NCBI GenBank assembly: GCA_025800365.1
Contig: JAOXRT010000225.1
Span: forward strand, 1-40,829
Source: Cellvibrionaceae bacterium
Lineage (GTDB): Bacteria; Pseudomonadota; Gammaproteobacteria; Pseudomonadales; Cellvibrionaceae
Direction of reading: 5' to 3'
Length of the DNA: 40,829 nucleotides
The notes beneath the pieces were generated by a model. It was not told where the DNA came from and did no database searches. It saw nothing but the letters and a program-made list of their open reading frames with translations. Both the position numbers and the translations under genes were made by a program. Shown here piece after piece: positions 17,098 to 25,626 of the stretch (position 1 is the stretch's first letter; every line of letters begins with the position of its first letter).

Positions 17098-18327
17098 TTA
17101 GCGCTTATGTGCTGGAAACTGTTGGCCTATCGCACGCAGCAGCTCAAAGGTCGCCATCTCTTTATTGCTTGCTTCACCTTCAGTGATGCCGTACTCGGAA
17201 TTCGCCGATAGTTTTACGATGACTAAATCACGGCTAGGGTTTACATAGATAAATTGGTTGTAGACCCCAATGGCGGAGTATTCACCTTCCTCGCCCTCAG
17301 GTATCCACCATTGGTAGCCATAACCTAGCGGAAACAACTCATGAATTCCAGGACGCAAGTGAGGGGCTTGTACCGTTGTGGATTTTTCGATCCATTGTGG
17401 ACTTAAAAGTTGCTTACCTTGCCATAAGCCATTTAATCGATAGAGCTCACCCAGTTTGGCATAGTCCCTAGCCGTGGCATTCAGCCCCGCAAAAGCCATT
17501 TCAACATTGAAATCATCAATTAACCAATAGCCCGGTGAGTTCATGCCCAATGGGTGCCACACCTTTTCCTGTAAGTAATCTGTTACAGATCGGCCTGTAG
17601 CCGCGGCTAGTAGCATGCCTAAAGCTTGGGTGTCGGCGGAATTATAGTGATTCACAGTACCTGGAGTGTTTTCGCTGATTAGGCTGGGAACAAATTCATC
17701 GAGCGAACCACCCATGGCCATGATTCTGCCTAAGCGCAATACGTCTGAATCGGGGTTACTATAGTCTTCATTCCAGGCAGCGCCAGAGGACATTTGCAAC
17801 ACATGCTCAACCGTGGCTTGATCATATGCCGAACCTTTGAGGCTAGGTAGGTAGTCGATAATGGGTTTTTGCACATCGATAAAACCTTCGCCAACAGCTA
17901 TGCCAATACCGGTGGCAATAAAACTCTTTGCGACGGACATGGATAGCCAGTTAACATCTGGGCCACCGCTTAGCCAGTATCGTTCAAAGCGAATCTTGCC
18001 CTGATGAATCACCAGCAAGGCAGAAGTGTCAGTATCATTGATAAACTGCTCGCTGGAATAGCGCGTGCCGTCGTAACTAAAATGTTCCGGTAAAGTGATC
18101 TCTGTGCCCTTAGCAAAAGTATAAGGAGAAGGAGAGGGGCTCATGGTGTTAACGGGAAATATCTCCGCTAGGCGGCCAAAGGTTTGATATTGCTCTTGGC
18201 CATTAAATAACGAGGCTACAAAATGAGCACGCTGTATATCGCGTTTAAAATATAGTCCGGTGGCTATTAGCACCAGTAAGGTGACGCTGAGGCCTATAAT
18301 TAATGTTTTTTTCATAGTCTTATCCAT
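17098..18327 (-). CDS. Serine hydrolase, class C beta-lactamase/NylB-like family
   Basis: About 409 residues follow from ATG 18327. An N-terminal span TLIIGLSVTLLVLIATGLYF anchors it in, or exports it across, the inner membrane. The SxxK nucleophile motif is SMSVAKSF (SVAK), and the second motif is HYNSADTQALG, the Tyr-Asn-Ser form seen in 6-aminohexanoate-dimer hydrolase relatives. GYGYQWWIP follows, typical for the family. Such enzymes are esterases, amidases or D-amino-acid peptidases; true resistance to beta-lactams should not be assumed. The frame is open back to 18501, but that would overlap the divergent AraC gene and places the span deep in the protein. The convergent alpha/beta hydrolase gene ends only 21 bases away. 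Confidence 0.87.
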   Translation of the reverse strand: MDKTMKKTLIIGLSVTLLVLIATGLYFKRDIQRAHFVASLFNGQEQYQTFGRLAEIFPVNTMSPSPSPYTFAKGTEITLPEHFSYDGTRYSSEQFINDTDTSALLVIHQGKIRFERYWLSGGPDVNWLSMSVAKSFIATGIGIAVGEGFIDVQKPIIDYLPSLKGSAYDQATVEHVLQMSSGAAWNEDYSNPDSDVLRLGRIMAMGGSLDEFVPSLISENTPGTVNHYNSADTQALGMLLAAATGRSVTDYLQEKVWHPLGMNSPGYWLIDDFNVEMAFAGLNATARDYAKLGELYRLNGLWQGKQLLSPQWIEKSTTVQAPHLRPGIHELFPLGYGYQWWIPEGEEGEYSAIGVYNQFIYVNPSRDLVIVKLSANSEYGITEGEASNKEMATFELLRAIGQQFPAHKR

Positions 18328-18449
18328 ACTACATTGAGCCCTTTGGGCTTGATCATTTACTTGGCTAAGGTTTAATGTAACAAAAATGGCCGAGCAAAAT
18401 TTATGGGCTTGGCCATGAAAGTTATGCGAATAGTCGTATGGAAGACTCG

Positions 18450-19442
18450 ATGACAGATAAGAAAGAAAGGCGCTCTCAGAATCTACCCTTTTCAGATCCA
18501 AGTCGATACCAGCAGCGAGATGTTAATCATTATATTGAGCATGACACCCACAACGAAGTGGGCTATGAAGCGCTGTATCAGCTGCCTGGGCAAATTTTGC
18601 TGCGAGTTTTAGATTTAAAAAGTTGCAGTGGAGAAGCCGCAGCGATAAGCATACCTCAAGAGCAATTGGTGTTTTGTTTCAAAACCGCCGGTGAGAATGT
18701 ATTACAAGCAGAGGATGTGGATGTGCGCTTGGGGCCAGGGCGCTTCCTTATGGGCTACGGTGGAGACGGCGAAAAAATCACCGACCAAGCCGATGCTGGG
18801 CAGCCTTACCAGATGCTGATGTTGGTCTGCCCACCTAGCGTCTTTAATGACATGCCCTTTGCCATAGAAAACGAACAACTGCCCCAGTCCATCTTGCAAG
18901 CTACTGCTGGAAAAGGTCGTTATGTCAGCAGTTATGCCATGGGAACTCAAATGCTTGCTGCTGCAAAGTCCTTATTTGAGCAAAAGGAAAGGGGGCCGTG
19001 GAATATGGCTTTCTTGCAGGCCAAATCGACAGAGCTGCTATGTTATGCCATCGATGAAATTGGGCGGCAAGAATTGCAAGAGCAATGTAAGCAAGTTTCG
19101 CCTAGGGAGCTAGAGCAGATTCGAGAAGCTCAAGATATTTTGCAGTTAGAAATGCAAACACCACCAACACAAGATGAGTTGGTAAAACGCTTAGGCATTG
19201 GTAAAACTCGTTTAAAAAACTGTTTTAAAGCCGTAGCTGGCTGCTCTATGAGTGATTACCTGTTATCGCTACGCATGCAAAAGGCTCAGCAGCAGCTTCA
19301 TATTGGCGATCTTACTGTAGCTCAGATTGCAGAATCTATAGGCTATGAGCACGCCGGTAATTTTGTTGCAGCCTTCAAGCGACGTTTCGGTACCACACCA
19401 AAAGCCTACCAGAAGGCATTGCAATCATTAGGGCCTAATTAG
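18450..19442 (+). CDS. AraC-family transcriptional regulator
   Basis: About 330 residues. The last 100 form the AraC DNA-binding domain: a first helix-turn-helix TQDELVKRLGIGKTRLKNCF, a second around LTVAQIAESIGYEHAGNFVA, then FKRRFGTTPKAYQ. The N-terminal 200 residues are an effector region of unknown ligand. GGAAG sits five bases before the ATG at 18450, so I prefer it to the in-frame ATG at 18438. It diverges from the serine hydrolase gene and may control it. Its layout resembles the PchR-like regulator at 8069-9142, but there is no receptor gene beside it. A perfect 8-bp hairpin overlaps its last codons. Confidence 0.9.
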   Translation: MTDKKERRSQNLPFSDPSRYQQRDVNHYIEHDTHNEVGYEALYQLPGQILLRVLDLKSCSGEAAAISIPQEQLVFCFKTAGENVLQAEDVDVRLGPGRFLMGYGGDGEKITDQADAGQPYQMLMLVCPPSVFNDMPFAIENEQLPQSILQATAGKGRYVSSYAMGTQMLAAAKSLFEQKERGPWNMAFLQAKSTELLCYAIDEIGRQELQEQCKQVSPRELEQIREAQDILQLEMQTPPTQDELVKRLGIGKTRLKNCFKAVAGCSMSDYLLSLRMQKAQQQLHIGDLTVAQIAESIGYEHAGNFVAAFKRRFGTTPKAYQKALQSLGPN

Positions 19443-19475
19443 TGTTATCAGGCCCTAGCTGACTGATCTTTTTTT
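19429..19475 (+). terminator. Terminator-like hairpin and T-run at the AraC gene end
   Basis: TAGGGCCT (19429-19436) and AGGCCCTA (19450-19457) are perfect 8-bp inverted repeats, followed after about 11 bases by a run of seven or so T ending at 19475. The stem overlaps the last codons of the AraC gene. The T-run is a little far from the stem for a classical terminator. Confidence 0.55.
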
Positions 19476-19483
19476 AGCGAGCG

Positions 19484-19771
19484 CTATATCGGATCAACCT
19501 TATGCATATCGACGGATTTGACCATATCCTTGGTGGCCGCTAAATAGGCCGCCATATGTTCTGAATTGGCGTGGGCCAAGAAGGCGTCTTTATCTTGGTA
19601 GCATTCCTGCACATAGAACATAGTGGGGGCCTTGCGATCTTGGTAGAACTGATAACGCAGGCAGCCAGGCTCTTGGCGAGTAATCTCTTGGGCTTTATGC
19701 ATCTCGGCTTTTAAAGCTTCAATACTTTCTTCATGGGCGCTGACGCGGACTAAAAGGTTAACTTCTGACAT
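19484..19771 (-). CDS. Antibiotic biosynthesis monooxygenase (ABM) domain protein, YgiN-like
   Basis: This 95-residue single-domain ABM protein forms a ferredoxin-like dimeric barrel. Family wording is clear: NLLVRVSAHEESIEALKAEM at the start, EPGCLRYQFYQDRKAP, MFYVQECYQDKDAFLAHANS and HMAAYLA. Relatives act as cofactor-free quinol monooxygenases or as small stress proteins; the substrate is unknown. It is convergent with the AraC gene and stands alone. Confidence 0.9.
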   Translation of the reverse strand: MSEVNLLVRVSAHEESIEALKAEMHKAQEITRQEPGCLRYQFYQDRKAPTMFYVQECYQDKDAFLAHANSEHMAAYLAATKDMVKSVDMHKVDPI

Positions 19772-20054
19772 CTACTGCTCGCATAATTAATTGAATGAAC
19801 GATCGATCGATAATATTATTTGAGTGCACTAAAGGCAAGCGTGGATTGATATTAGCGTGCCTTTCTCTTGCCTCTGGCATGCTCTTTTGCTGTGATGGAG
19901 TGTGGTATTGCTCAACATTCAACGATTTAGTTTGCGATAGGCTATATACATACTGTTCTTGCAGCTTGGCTGTTATTGGAGCTCAGGCCATTGGAACTTC
20001 AGGTATAAGTTCTTCAGGTATCGTTATTTCGGCAAATATGAATAAGGGTTAATC

Positions 20055-20543
20055 ATGTATATAAAATCGAGGGATTGCGTAACGGGGTTGTGTTTAAAAA
20101 CAAGTGCTGTGTTGATTGGTGTCGCATCTAGCTTCGCTTCTTCTTTGTCGCTCGCCGCCACAGACCCTTGGGGTTACTGGGAAGCGGCTGATAAAGGCGC
20201 GATAGCGGAAATCTACCCATGTAACCAAGATCTCCAAAGCCTTTGCGCAAAGTTACTGTGGATTAAAGATGACCCAGATGGCATGTTACTAGATAGCAAT
20301 AACACGGATGTTCAGTTACAGCAGCGTAAGCTTACGGGTTTGGTATTTGTTGATGGTGTTGCTTTTAAAAAAGCAGGAAAATGGTCTGGGGGTAGGATTT
20401 ATGACCCTAAATCTGGCAAATCTTATAAGGCCAAGGTTGAGCTAAAGTCGGCCGACAAAATTAAGCTGGGTGGTTGTATTGCGTTCTTATGCGATAGTGA
20501 AACTTGGAGTCGAACCTCAAAGCCATTACAGAGTAAAGAATAG
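20055..20543 (+). CDS. Exported DUF2147 protein
   Basis: This 162-residue protein has an N-terminal signal peptide, probably cleaved in the SLSLAA region before TDPWGYWEA. The mature part is DUF2147: AIAEIYPCNQDLQSLCAKLLW, then KLTGLVFVDG, WSGGRIYDPKSGKSYKAKVEL, and the closing CIAFLCDSETWSR. Members are periplasmic lipocalin-like proteins of unknown function. AAGGG lies about 8 bases before the ATG. The 283 bases upstream contain only a doubtful Cys-rich frame. It is convergent with the small secreted protein gene that follows. Confidence 0.88.
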   Translation: MYIKSRDCVTGLCLKTSAVLIGVASSFASSLSLAATDPWGYWEAADKGAIAEIYPCNQDLQSLCAKLLWIKDDPDGMLLDSNNTDVQLQQRKLTGLVFVDGVAFKKAGKWSGGRIYDPKSGKSYKAKVELKSADKIKLGGCIAFLCDSETWSRTSKPLQSKE

Positions 20544-20592
20544 CTGCTGTTTATGACTAGCCAATAACTATTAGGCTCAACCCCAGCACTTG

Positions 20593-20618
20593 GGTGGGGC
20601 TATTCTGCTTGCCCCACC
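20593..20618. terminator. Hairpin between convergent genes
   Basis: GGTGGGGC (20593-20600) and GCCCCACC (20611-20618) form a perfect 8-bp stem with a 10-base loop, spanning the stop of the minus-strand gene and lying 50 bases past the DUF2147 stop. No U-run is present on the + side; it may serve as a bidirectional stop or RNA 3' end. Confidence 0.4.
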
Positions 20619-21265
20619 AATTTAATGACTACAATGTGGCCTTTTTCCACATCTAGTCCGAGTGAGGAGCAGTCGTTACTCAGTGTATCAGTTGCACCGC
20701 GCACACTTTGACCAGTTGTTTTATTGATGCACATTACTGATATTGGATTAAGCCCTAATACAGTGGTTCCAACAATGGACTGGCCCTCGGCAAACTTTAG
20801 CGACCCCCTCAGGGCCGATGTTCCTCCTTCGCAATGCTGTACAAAGTCCACATCTAATTCACGCAGTGAGCCATCAAAATTATAACTAAGTTTAGTAACT
20901 GTAAAGTTTCCTGTTGACCTATTGCAGCCGCGCCCGTCACCTGTGAAACTCAGGCCGGCTTCAGTACTTTCTTGAAATGGGTATCGGGTAGCATTTGGGT
21001 AGTGCCCGACTTTAAGAGTCTCGCCACTTGGTGGGGCAATATCAAAATTCCACCAGAGCCCTAGTTCTCTCGGCGGATTGTTTATGGATAAAGAAATTCC
21101 CCCGTCTGAGTTTTTACGATAAACAAATTCAGCTTGTGTGCTAGAGATTTGAAATTTTTTCCCCTGGCCAATATAGTCGCCCGTATCGCTATTGATATTT
21201 AGCAAAGAGCTAGCCCAGCTAGAATATGAAATCATAAGCGATAAAAATAATAAGGTCCGTATCAT
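20600..21265 (-). CDS. Small secreted protein of an unnamed family
   Basis: About 221 residues follow from ATG 21265; an ATG at 21277 is also in frame. A signal peptide MIRTLLFLSLMISYSSWA leads to a mature beta-rich protein: SDTGDYIGQGKKFQIS, then GLWWNFDIAPPSGETL, TRYPFQESTEAGLSF, GDGRGCNRSTGNFTV, and DVDFVQHCEGGTSALRG. I have seen the GDYIGQG / GDGRGCN / QHCEG set in secreted proteins of several bacteria but know no function or accepted name. The conserved Cys pair in GCN and HCEG could be a disulfide. It follows the leucine-rich-repeat gene by about 50 bases, same direction, and may be co-transcribed with it. Confidence 0.8.
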   Translation of the reverse strand: MIRTLLFLSLMISYSSWASSLLNINSDTGDYIGQGKKFQISSTQAEFVYRKNSDGGISLSINNPPRELGLWWNFDIAPPSGETLKVGHYPNATRYPFQESTEAGLSFTGDGRGCNRSTGNFTVTKLSYNFDGSLRELDVDFVQHCEGGTSALRGSLKFAEGQSIVGTTVLGLNPISVMCINKTTGQSVRGATDTLSNDCSSLGLDVEKGHIVVIKLVGQAE

Positions 21266-21316
21266 AGTAATTTCCATCTGATTTATTTAGTGATGCCTAG
21301 TCCGATAATGGCTTGT

Positions 21317-23539
21317 TTAGTTAGCCAGTTTTTGTTTCACAATTGAAAAATTCTGACCAGCAGTATCAAAAGAAAGGGTGACGGTGCTTCCTGAAAAAGG
21401 GAAGTCGTCGACTTCTATTTCTCTTTTCAAATCACTAAAGTACTGAATTTCTCCGCTTTTATTGTTGGCGGTAAAAGAGGTGAACGAATCTTCTGCTAAA
21501 ACTTCATATTGGGAGCCTGATTTCTTCAATAGTCTTATACGATGCAGGCCATTGCCAAGGTTGCCGGAGTAAAATAGTGTGCTCCATCCAACCCGCTGAG
21601 GGCTTTGATCTTTGTTGAGGGCTGCAAGAACATCAGGCCTACTTACGCGGCTTGTAGGGATGGGAGCTTCATCATCAATTTTAATGAATAACTCAATATC
21701 TTCTGAAGCGCTCTCTGTATTGTAGTGCCAGCCACGAATAGATATAACACCTGTTGCATCTTGGTTTTTATTCGGATATTCGATTTTAATTGCAGGTGTT
21801 CCGTTGATGAGGCTTCCATTGTTAATGCTTTTTGGGCTCCCGCTAAACCATTGGCGCTTTGATCGGGTTTGCTTTCCGCTAGCATCTATTTGACTAATGA
21901 TGGAGAAGTTCTGTTCGGCGGTGTTAAAAGCTAGCTCTACGCTCGAATTAGCATATGGAAAATCATTTACCGTAACATGTGGGTAAGATTGGTTGATGTA
22001 CTGCCTTTCAGACTGCTCTGTAGAGCTTTGAATGGTAAAGGCAGTAAATGTTTCTTTGTTGATAAGAATCCCATCTTCACTGTATATTTCCAGCTCGTGT
22101 TGTCCATTGCTTAGATTGCCCGAATAAAACAAAAGATTCCAACCAATCGGCGTTGTAGAGTTATTGATCTTCATTGCCTTGTAGACATCGGACCGAAGAT
22201 TTCCGATGTTTACCTCAATTGGTTCTGCGTCATCAATTTTTGCATAAATAGCAGGTTTCTTGGCCGACTTCAGAGCTCGTTGCTCATCCTTGAACCAGCC
22301 TCGGAACTGAACTACTCCAGAGATTAAACGATTTGATTTAGGGGTTTCCAAAGACACATTTGGCACATTGGCAGTATTTCCGAAATCGAAGATGCACGAC
22401 TGATTCTGGCAGTCATCGAAGTTCACTTCTACTGAGCAAGATTGCTGAGATTGCGGCAAAAAGTACACGTTACCTTCTAACTTCCCATTGCAGCCTGAGA
22501 TAGAGGTTAAGTTCGCGTTTTCGAAAGGGATAAGCTGAAAGATTCTGCGATTAAGGGAGTCTGTGTTAATAGCCTTTAGCGTTCCAGGTCCATTGAGTGC
22601 GATGCTACGTATATCCAAGCTATGACTGCGCTGGTTTTTATAGTCTATAGTGTTTTTGCTATTCCCTCGATTTGACAAATTACTAGCGTAACTTCCAAAT
22701 AGTTCATTTTCTGAGATATCAATCCGTACACCCGCGGCCGATATTTCTTTACTTAGGTTACTTGCTTGGCTGTATATCTCATTGTTCTGTAAAGAAATGA
22801 AGTACATGTACTCCGCAGCGGTGTGTTCAGGTAGTTCGCCATTAAATGCATTGTGAGCGAGTAGGACCTCACTGCACATTGAGCAAAGATTGTTGGGTAT
22901 CTCGCCGCTTAGTAGGTTATTGCTAAGATCCAAAAAACTAATGCGAGCACTTTGACTGAAACTGTCAGGCAGTACTCCCGTAATCTGGTTGTTGGCAAGT
23001 TTCAGGGTTAGTAATGCGGCTTTGGGTATATTGCTGAAATTCGGTAAATCTTGATTTAGCTGGTTATTACTTAGATCTAGGTAGTTCAGTGAGCTGGCCT
23101 CAAATAAGCTTCGAGGTAATTTACCCTTAATCATGTTATGAGATAGAGAAACGCGCTCTAAATTGTTAATAAACCCAATGTTTTCACTAAGAACTCCCTG
23201 AAGTCTATTATTATCGGCTATCAGCGTTTTTAAGTAACTCAGCGAATTTATCGAGTGCGGTAGATTGCCATCCAAATTATTGTTGGGTAAGGAAATGCTA
23301 ACTACTCTATTGTTCTCTACCTTGACCCCAAACCAGTTTTCTATCGGCAGGTCACCCCAGTTTTCTTGTTTGTGCCACGTTTGTCCGTTTGTGCTGTTGT
23401 AAATATCTACTAGGGCAAAACATTCCTGATAACTGACTTTTAAATCTGAATTATTACAAATCTGCGTGTCTAGCCCAGCAACAGCCTGGGTCGATATGCT
23501 TGCTAAGCATGTAAGGAACACACCTAGGGGGTTATTCAT
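21317..23539 (-). CDS. Secreted leucine-rich-repeat protein with duplicated C-terminal domain
   Basis: About 740 residues follow from ATG 23539, which AAGGA precedes by 7 bases. A signal peptide (about 1-21, ending TQAVA) is followed by an LRR cap CFALVDIYNSTNGQTWHKQENW. Plant-type LRRs cover about 70-290 (SLPNNNLDGNLPHSI, DLSNNLLSGEIPNNL and others). A Cys-rich linker follows (about 345-385). The C-terminal part is a tandem duplication of a roughly 155-residue module with shared elements: IRGW/FRGW, KIDDA/KIDDE, GW..LFYSGNL.NG.H, and DFP...S.V.L.F.TA.QNFSI. The modules are probably beta-sandwich binding domains. Role is likely cell-surface or secreted recognition or adhesion; the target is unknown. 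No anchor or sorting motif is seen at the end. Confidence 0.88.
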   Translation of the reverse strand: MNNPLGVFLTCLASISTQAVAGLDTQICNNSDLKVSYQECFALVDIYNSTNGQTWHKQENWGDLPIENWFGVKVENNRVVSISLPNNNLDGNLPHSINSLSYLKTLIADNNRLQGVLSENIGFINNLERVSLSHNMIKGKLPRSLFEASSLNYLDLSNNQLNQDLPNFSNIPKAALLTLKLANNQITGVLPDSFSQSARISFLDLSNNLLSGEIPNNLCSMCSEVLLAHNAFNGELPEHTAAEYMYFISLQNNEIYSQASNLSKEISAAGVRIDISENELFGSYASNLSNRGNSKNTIDYKNQRSHSLDIRSIALNGPGTLKAINTDSLNRRIFQLIPFENANLTSISGCNGKLEGNVYFLPQSQQSCSVEVNFDDCQNQSCIFDFGNTANVPNVSLETPKSNRLISGVVQFRGWFKDEQRALKSAKKPAIYAKIDDAEPIEVNIGNLRSDVYKAMKINNSTTPIGWNLLFYSGNLSNGQHELEIYSEDGILINKETFTAFTIQSSTEQSERQYINQSYPHVTVNDFPYANSSVELAFNTAEQNFSIISQIDASGKQTRSKRQWFSGSPKSINNGSLINGTPAIKIEYPNKNQDATGVISIRGWHYNTESASEDIELFIKIDDEAPIPTSRVSRPDVLAALNKDQSPQRVGWSTLFYSGNLGNGLHRIRLLKKSGSQYEVLAEDSFTSFTANNKSGEIQYFSDLKREIEVDDFPFSGSTVTLSFDTAGQNFSIVKQKLAN
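21335..22357 (-). repeat. Protein-level tandem duplication in the LRR protein
   Basis: Copy 1 is encoded by 22357-21890 and copy 2 by 21796-21335, separated by about 31 residues. Similarity is clear in protein but weak in DNA, so the duplication is old. Confidence 0.75.
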
Positions 23540-23922
23540 GCTCAAGTCCTTCTGAATATGTAAGGTATAGTTAATTCTAATATCTTAACTTAGGCGCCAT
23601 TCAAATGGAAAGCAGTTCAATGCGATTTTATGAAGTTACGTATGCTAGTTTTTGAAGGGGTAGGGTGGCCGTTTGCGCTAGCTAATATATAGCTGACTGC
23701 ATAACGGGCTGTGATGGTCTTAGATGACTGAAACCTTCAATTTTCAATGAGGAGGGATAGCCATAATTTATTTGGCCATCCATAGGTTATAAATTGCACA
23801 AAGATATTCTGCTGTTTACCCCCAATAGCTGCTATAGTGCAGCTTTCGAATCAGAGCTGACCCTTGCTTAAAGAGCCTGGCCAGCCTCCGAGCTATACCT
23901 CTATCTAAATACCGAGAATTCC
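23540..23922. other. Divergent intergenic region between LRR and helicase genes
   Basis: About 380 bases. No credible ORF or RNA gene seen. TATAGT at 23833-23838 could be a -10 for the helicase gene, which would leave a leader of about 80 bases; no convincing -35 accompanies it. The leader is not obviously structured. Confidence 0.5.
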
Positions 23923-25353
23923 ATGCCGTTTACCTCACTTGGCCTTTCAGAGCCAATTTGCCGCGCTTTGAGCGATCTTGGCTATAGCAAACCGACTAGC
24001 ATTCAAACACGAGCGATACCGGTGGTATTGCAGGGTGAGGATGTGATTGCTACGGCGCAAACGGGTACCGGTAAAACGGCGAGCTTTGTATTGCCGCTAC
24101 TAGAAGCTTTTCAAGCTAAAGAGCCGATGCGTGGAAAGCGGGTGCGCTGCTTAATACTGAGTCCCACTCGTGAGCTGGCTGAGCAGCTTCATAAAAGTAT
24201 CCAGCAATATGCTCGCTATTGCGATCAAAACAGCATGGTGATGGTTGGCGGTGTGGATTCCGGCCCGCAAAAAGAGGCCCTAATTAAAGGCGTGGACTTT
24301 TTGGTGGCGACACCTGGGCGCTTGATTGACCTGCTGCATCAGCGAGCGCTGTATCTCGATGAGCTTGAAGCACTGGTGATCGACGAAGCCGATAAGATGT
24401 TAGATATGGGCTTTATCGATGATATTAATCGAATTATTGACCGTGCGCCGGAAGACCGACAGAGCTTGCTGTTTTCAGCCACTATGCCACCGCCAGTGCG
24501 CCAGTTGGCTAAATCGACGATGTACCGTCCCAAAGAAATCAGTATTGATGCCCAGCATCGCGGGGCCGATACGGTAGAGCAATGGTTGGTCGCTGTTGAT
24601 AAAGATACCAAGTCGGCATTGCTAAGCCATCTGATCAAAGAAAACGATTGGCAGCAGGGTTTAATTTTTATCGAAACGAAACATGGCGCGGCAAAACTGG
24701 CGGAGCAATTGGGCAAACGTGGTATTGAGGCCGAAGCTTTTCATAGTGGTAAAAGCCAGGCTTCTCGTGAGCGTGCGCTAGAAGAGTTTAAAGCAGGCAA
24801 ACTGCCATTCCTAATTGCCACCGGCATTGCGGCACGCGGTTTGGATATCGAAGCTCTGCCGAGAGTGATCAATTACGATCTACCATACGATAGTGATGAG
24901 TTCATCCATAGAATCGGCCGTACAGGGCGAGCAGGGGCCAAGGGTGAGGCCATTAGCCTATTGTCGCGAGATGATTTTAAAAACCTATGCGCTATTGAAA
25001 GCCGTTTGGGACACATTATCGAGCGTCGTGAAATAGAGGGCTTTACTCCCAGAAAAGAAGTACCTATTTCGATCCTTAATTATCAGCCGAAAAACAAAGC
25101 CAAGGCTAAGCCTAAGCCTAGAAAAGACCGTACTAGTAAACAGAGCGCTGATTTGAAATCTGTTAGTAAAGGGCGGGACAAAAGCAGAAAAAGTGTTTGG
25201 TCAAAAGGCCCATCTGCTGAAGTATCTAGCCAAAATGAGCCAGCTTATAAAAAACATGACTCAAAGAAGCCAGGGCTTGAGAAACCAGAGCCTGATAAAC
25301 CCAAGTCAAAGAATCCTAAATCTAAAAAGCCATTTAACCCCTGGTTGAAGTAG
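23923..25353 (+). CDS. DEAD-box ATP-dependent RNA helicase (RhlE-like)
   Basis: This 476-residue helicase unwinds RNA duplexes in the cytoplasm, typically in ribosome assembly or mRNA decay. All motifs are present in order: Q motif GYSKPTSIQTRAIP, Walker A AQTGTGKT, PTRELAEQ, TPGRLIDL, DEAD in VIDEADKMLDMG, SAT, then in the second domain ARGLDIEALPRVINYDLP and HRIGRTGRAG. After about residue 375 comes a low-complexity basic tail (KPKPRKDR; repeated K-K-P, E-K-P, D-K-P, S-K-N-P units) ending KPFNPWLK, probably an RNA-binding extension. This arrangement fits RhlE better than DbpA, which has a structured C-terminal domain. An AGGGGC/GCCCCT hairpin follows the stop at 25379-25401. Confidence 0.93.
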   Translation: MPFTSLGLSEPICRALSDLGYSKPTSIQTRAIPVVLQGEDVIATAQTGTGKTASFVLPLLEAFQAKEPMRGKRVRCLILSPTRELAEQLHKSIQQYARYCDQNSMVMVGGVDSGPQKEALIKGVDFLVATPGRLIDLLHQRALYLDELEALVIDEADKMLDMGFIDDINRIIDRAPEDRQSLLFSATMPPPVRQLAKSTMYRPKEISIDAQHRGADTVEQWLVAVDKDTKSALLSHLIKENDWQQGLIFIETKHGAAKLAEQLGKRGIEAEAFHSGKSQASRERALEEFKAGKLPFLIATGIAARGLDIEALPRVINYDLPYDSDEFIHRIGRTGRAGAKGEAISLLSRDDFKNLCAIESRLGHIIERREIEGFTPRKEVPISILNYQPKNKAKAKPKPRKDRTSKQSADLKSVSKGRDKSRKSVWSKGPSAEVSSQNEPAYKKHDSKKPGLEKPEPDKPKSKNPKSKKPFNPWLK

Positions 25354-25399
25354 TGATCGTTTGCTTCTTAGTTGTGAGAGGGGCGAGTTCCGATTGCCC

Positions 25400-25547
25400 C
25401 TAGTAGGCTGTTGAAAAACGTTTTCGAGGCAGTCAGCGCTAGGCAAAAACAAGCGAAAAAGCGCAGTTTATAGGTAATAAATGAGCATTTTGAGCTTGTT
25501 TTTAACAAAGCGATGGCAACGCAGATAGTTTTTCAGTAGTCTGCTAG
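25400..25547. repeat. MITE-like intergenic element, 148 bp, with terminal inverted repeats
   Basis: The ends are imperfect inverted repeats: CTAGTAGGCTGTTGAAAAAC at the left and, read inward on the other strand, CTAGCAGACTACTGAAAAAC at the right (16 of 20 match). Inside is a second perfect pair, AAAAACAAGC (25445-25454) with GCTTGTTTTT (25494-25503). The whole can fold into a long hairpin. It carries no ORF. I recall closely similar sequences scattered between genes in other gammaproteobacteria, which I cannot verify here. It lies between the helicase and RDD genes. Confidence 0.7.
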
Positions 25548-25626
25548 AGTAAGGCCTTGTTAAGCTAAATCTATAACTTGCAGTAGCATGGCGAAGCCCT
25601 GTGTTTAAAAGGATGTAAGCAAAACT

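Noticed and set aside
17098-18327. Calling the serine hydrolases (also 29385-30545) beta-lactamase resistance genes
   Set aside because: The SxxK fold is shared with esterases and peptidases, and motif variants differ from true class C beta-lactamases.
19795-20052. 85-codon Cys-rich frame upstream of the DUF2147 gene
   Set aside because: No ribosome binding site, no family resemblance, odd composition with many Cys and Ser. It ends just before the real ATG, most likely by chance.
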